Assembly (NCBI GenBank): GCA_038562555.1
Contig: JBCFBK010000012.1
Coordinates: 49,847 to 113,846 of the forward strand
Reading direction: 5' to 3'
DNA: 64,000 bases
Source: JBCFBK01 sp038562555
GTDB lineage: Bacteria; Bacteroidota; Bacteroidia; Bacteroidales; Prolixibacteraceae
The notes beneath the pieces were generated by a model, which saw only the letters and a list, made by a program, of their open reading frames with translations, had not been told where the DNA came from and made no database searches. How positions within the stretch are numbered: the first letter of the stretch is position 1; every line of letters begins with the position of its first letter. Below are positions 63,001 through 64,000 of the stretch, piece after piece. The position numbers and the translations under genes were made by a program.

Positions 63001-64000
63001 GCATCGACCATGTTATCGATGAAAACCGACAAGGAAAAATACCGTGCCGGTGAAAAGGTGACCGTGTCAATTCCTTCAGCGAAAAACGGGAAAGCCCTGG
63101 TGAGTCTTGAGAACGGAAGTGATGTACTGGATCTGTTCTGGGTGGAAACCAGCGAAAAGAATACCGTTTTTAGTTTCGAGGCAAAACCGGAAATGGCACC
63201 GAACATTTTTGTGCATGTATCGCTTATTCAGCCTCATGAACAAACAGAGAATGATGCACCGATCCGCCTCTACGGGATCGTGCCGGTTGAGGTAGAGGAT
63301 CCTTCAACCCGCTTGGAGCCGCAAATCAGGATATCTTCGGAGTTGGAGCCCGAAAAGGAATTTGAGCTTAGCGTGTCCGAAAAATCAGGACGGGAAATGA
63401 CCTATACTCTGGCCGTCGTTGATGAGGGCTTACTGGATCTGACGCGTTTTCAGACACCCGATCCCTGGGGTTCTTTTTACGCGCGGGAGGCGCTGGGTGT
63501 CAGGACCTGGGACTTTTATGACGATGTAATCGGCGCTTATGGGGCACGCCTGGAGAAGGCGTTTGCCGTAGGAGGTGATGAAGGTCTGTTGGCGGCGGGT
63601 CGCAAGAAGGTGAACCGTTTTGAGCCGGTGGTGCGGTTTATCGGCCCCTTTACGCTCGAAGAAGGCAAAAGCAAAACGCACCGGCTTACCATGCCCAACT
63701 ATGTGGGAGCAGTGAGGGTGATGGTTGTTGCCGGACACGAAGGCGCTTACGGGAAAGCAGAACGGTCGGTTAAGGTACTGAAGCCGCTGATGGTACTGGC
63801 AACGCTGCCCCGCGTTCTGGGGCCGGGAGAAGAAGTAAAGTTGCCGGTCAATGTATTCGCGATGAAGGCAGAAGTGAAGGATGTTCAGATTACCGTTAGT
63901 TCGAATGATCTCTTTAGCGCTTCCGGCCCTGTGTCAAAAAAGCTGCATTTTGATCATATTAGCGATCAGTTGGTTGATTTTGGTATGAAAGTGGCCGGAA
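60061..64000 (+). CDS. Alpha-2-macroglobulin-like lipoprotein (3' partial)
   Basis: The frame opens at ATG 60061 and runs off the window without a stop, giving 1,313 visible codons. The signal peptide MNQSSPSVLSFLFLLLLLSC ends in a lipobox. The body has repeated macroglobulin-type beta domains, including GYLYGERGVWRPGDRIYLTF near residue 621 (the bacterial A2M signature) and VVDEGLLDLTRFQTPDPW near 1120, followed by the start of the complement-type region. Family members trap proteases. A thiol-ester CGEQ site, if any, lies beyond the window. The partner gene pbpC seen in proteobacteria is not here. Confidence 0.88.
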   Translation, partial: MNQSSPSVLSFLFLLLLLSCSRRDESQQAQPDPAYAQFVSSFTSGVISCKSPIQIELAMDPTATVKEDPAPPAGMISLEPHVAGKIQWVNARTLAFVASDKLESGTTYRVTVALDKLLKVPDQYRTMTFQIRTISQSFRVDDLALKAYNYEDQKIRYLTGTVYTADYAVSGTVEPVVAVKDQAGPLDLLWEHDATGTVHTFRADSLIRGDRARDLTVAWNGKTLGEDKKGEQKIDVPAAGDFSVVKLEVVQQPEQILILHFSDALLSDQDLTGLVTVDGTGELRYVTEFSELKVYLPQRLSGMHEVRIWGGIRNAMGRPLKDPVSMQAHFEDMRPAVRLIGKGSIVPSSEELIIPIEAVNLKAVDLRVIKILTHNVHQFFQQNQYQDGGDLKQVGRLLLQKRIDLQVNSFPDLKTWHAYRIDLARLIAVEPGAIYRVNLRFRKSYSVYGKERAGDADSISVIDQMEESQQSEREKEEWDRPGWYSDEDYPEGFDWDKRNDPNDVSYFYPERFVSRNLFATNLAIIAKGGNSRAMNFAVTNLKTTEPEEGVSLKIYNFQKQLLETLTTDSKGFARVKPESKPFLLVAEKAGQIAYLRLDDGSSLSLSNFDVSGEVVQKGIKGYLYGERGVWRPGDRIYLTFILEDEQRQLPAGHPVIFELIDPRGQTVSRQVKAGGHDGFYCFTTETQPDAPTGNWSARIKVGGQSFSERIKVETVKPNRLKIDLQLGKESRTLNRGPVQGKLTAAWLHGGIARNLKARISVVFSQVKAAFKAYPNYTFNDPAREFSAQEQPLFDGRINEQGVAPLAFEMPEISTAPGMLNAHFTTRVFEETGDFSIDVKTVAYAPFISFVGAKLPASDSNWYKTDNTYPLELVTVDADGNKTDRKGLEITVYKVDWHWWWDAGEDHLGRYVNNKYRKPVIRAIVDTRAGVASFPIQIKYSNWQDNGRYLIHVKDPQSGHSTGITAYFSKWGYWTADGMQEASTMLSMKTDKEKYRAGEKVTVSIPSAKNGKALVSLENGSDVLDLFWVETSEKNTVFSFEAKPEMAPNIFVHVSLIQPHEQTENDAPIRLYGIVPVEVEDPSTRLEPQIRISSELEPEKEFELSVSEKSGREMTYTLAVVDEGLLDLTRFQTPDPWGSFYAREALGVRTWDFYDDVIGAYGARLEKAFAVGGDEGLLAAGRKKVNRFEPVVRFIGPFTLEEGKSKTHRLTMPNYVGAVRVMVVAGHEGAYGKAERSVKVLKPLMVLATLPRVLGPGEEVKLPVNVFAMKAEVKDVQITVSSNDLFSASGPVSKKLHFDHISDQLVDFGMKVAG

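Overview
The window looks like a piece of a Bacteroidota chromosome, probably Bacteroidales/Marinilabiliales-like. The evidence is: promoter boxes of the type TTTG-N19-TAnnTTTG, very short or weak Shine-Dalgarno leaders, an S16 protein with a long Ala/Glu-rich tail, lineage-typical families (DUF6146, DUF4783, TonB with a polyproline linker, LL-diaminopimelate aminotransferase, RimK-like ATP-grasp with an RLAN domain), and many short lipoproteins. It reads as core chromosome. I see no phage, transposase, integrase or CRISPR array. Two runs of ten N (46138-46147, 59611-59620) are scaffold joins. Each is flanked by a short direct duplication, and collapsing it restores an intact reading frame, so the two genes involved are almost certainly whole.

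Layout. 1-4.4 kb: a partial zincin-like membrane protein, a secreted SHOCT-type protein, an AraC-type regulator, an NTF2-like lipoprotein, tRNA-Ala and an APC permease behind a terminator-like leader. 4.7-9.7 kb: TonB, HflX, S16, an acidic lipoprotein and prfB with its programmed +1 frameshift. 9.7-16.9 kb: polyphosphate kinase fused to an ArsC-like domain, a lipoprotein, OxyR, a candidate small RNA, tRNA-Glu with rpsT, radC, upp and folK. 16.9-26 kb: sppA, lpxK overlapping purine nucleoside phosphorylase, threonine dehydratase, an RLAN/ATP-grasp plus GNAT pair, cardiolipin synthase and a DUF6146 lipoprotein. 26-34 kb: dnaE, trxA, an EEP-family phosphatase/nuclease, prmC and ribD (divergent) and recX. 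34-43.4 kb: dapL, a carboxypeptidase-regulatory-like protein, rluB, an ECF sigma factor with a membrane partner, era, der, a TIGR00266 protein, arfB and a YiiX-like hydrolase. 43.3-48.5 kb: a five-gene heterodisulfide-reductase/Qmo-like electron-transfer cluster. 48.6-64 kb: a very large polytopic histidine kinase, rlmH, a DUF4783 protein, a BrkB-family protein, two rhomboid proteases, mutL, a ComM/YifB ATPase and the first 1,313 codons of an alpha-2-macroglobulin-like lipoprotein.

The points most worth a second look are the PPK1-ArsC fusion, the Hdr/Qmo-like cluster, a possible small RNA near 14.0-14.15 kb with a nearly perfect promoter, a terminator-like hairpin in the permease leader, and a family of modular degenerate repeats that fills many intergenic gaps (about ten sites), including two near-copies in opposite orientation at 16.3 and 20.7 kb. 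All functions are assigned by reading motifs; no database search was run.
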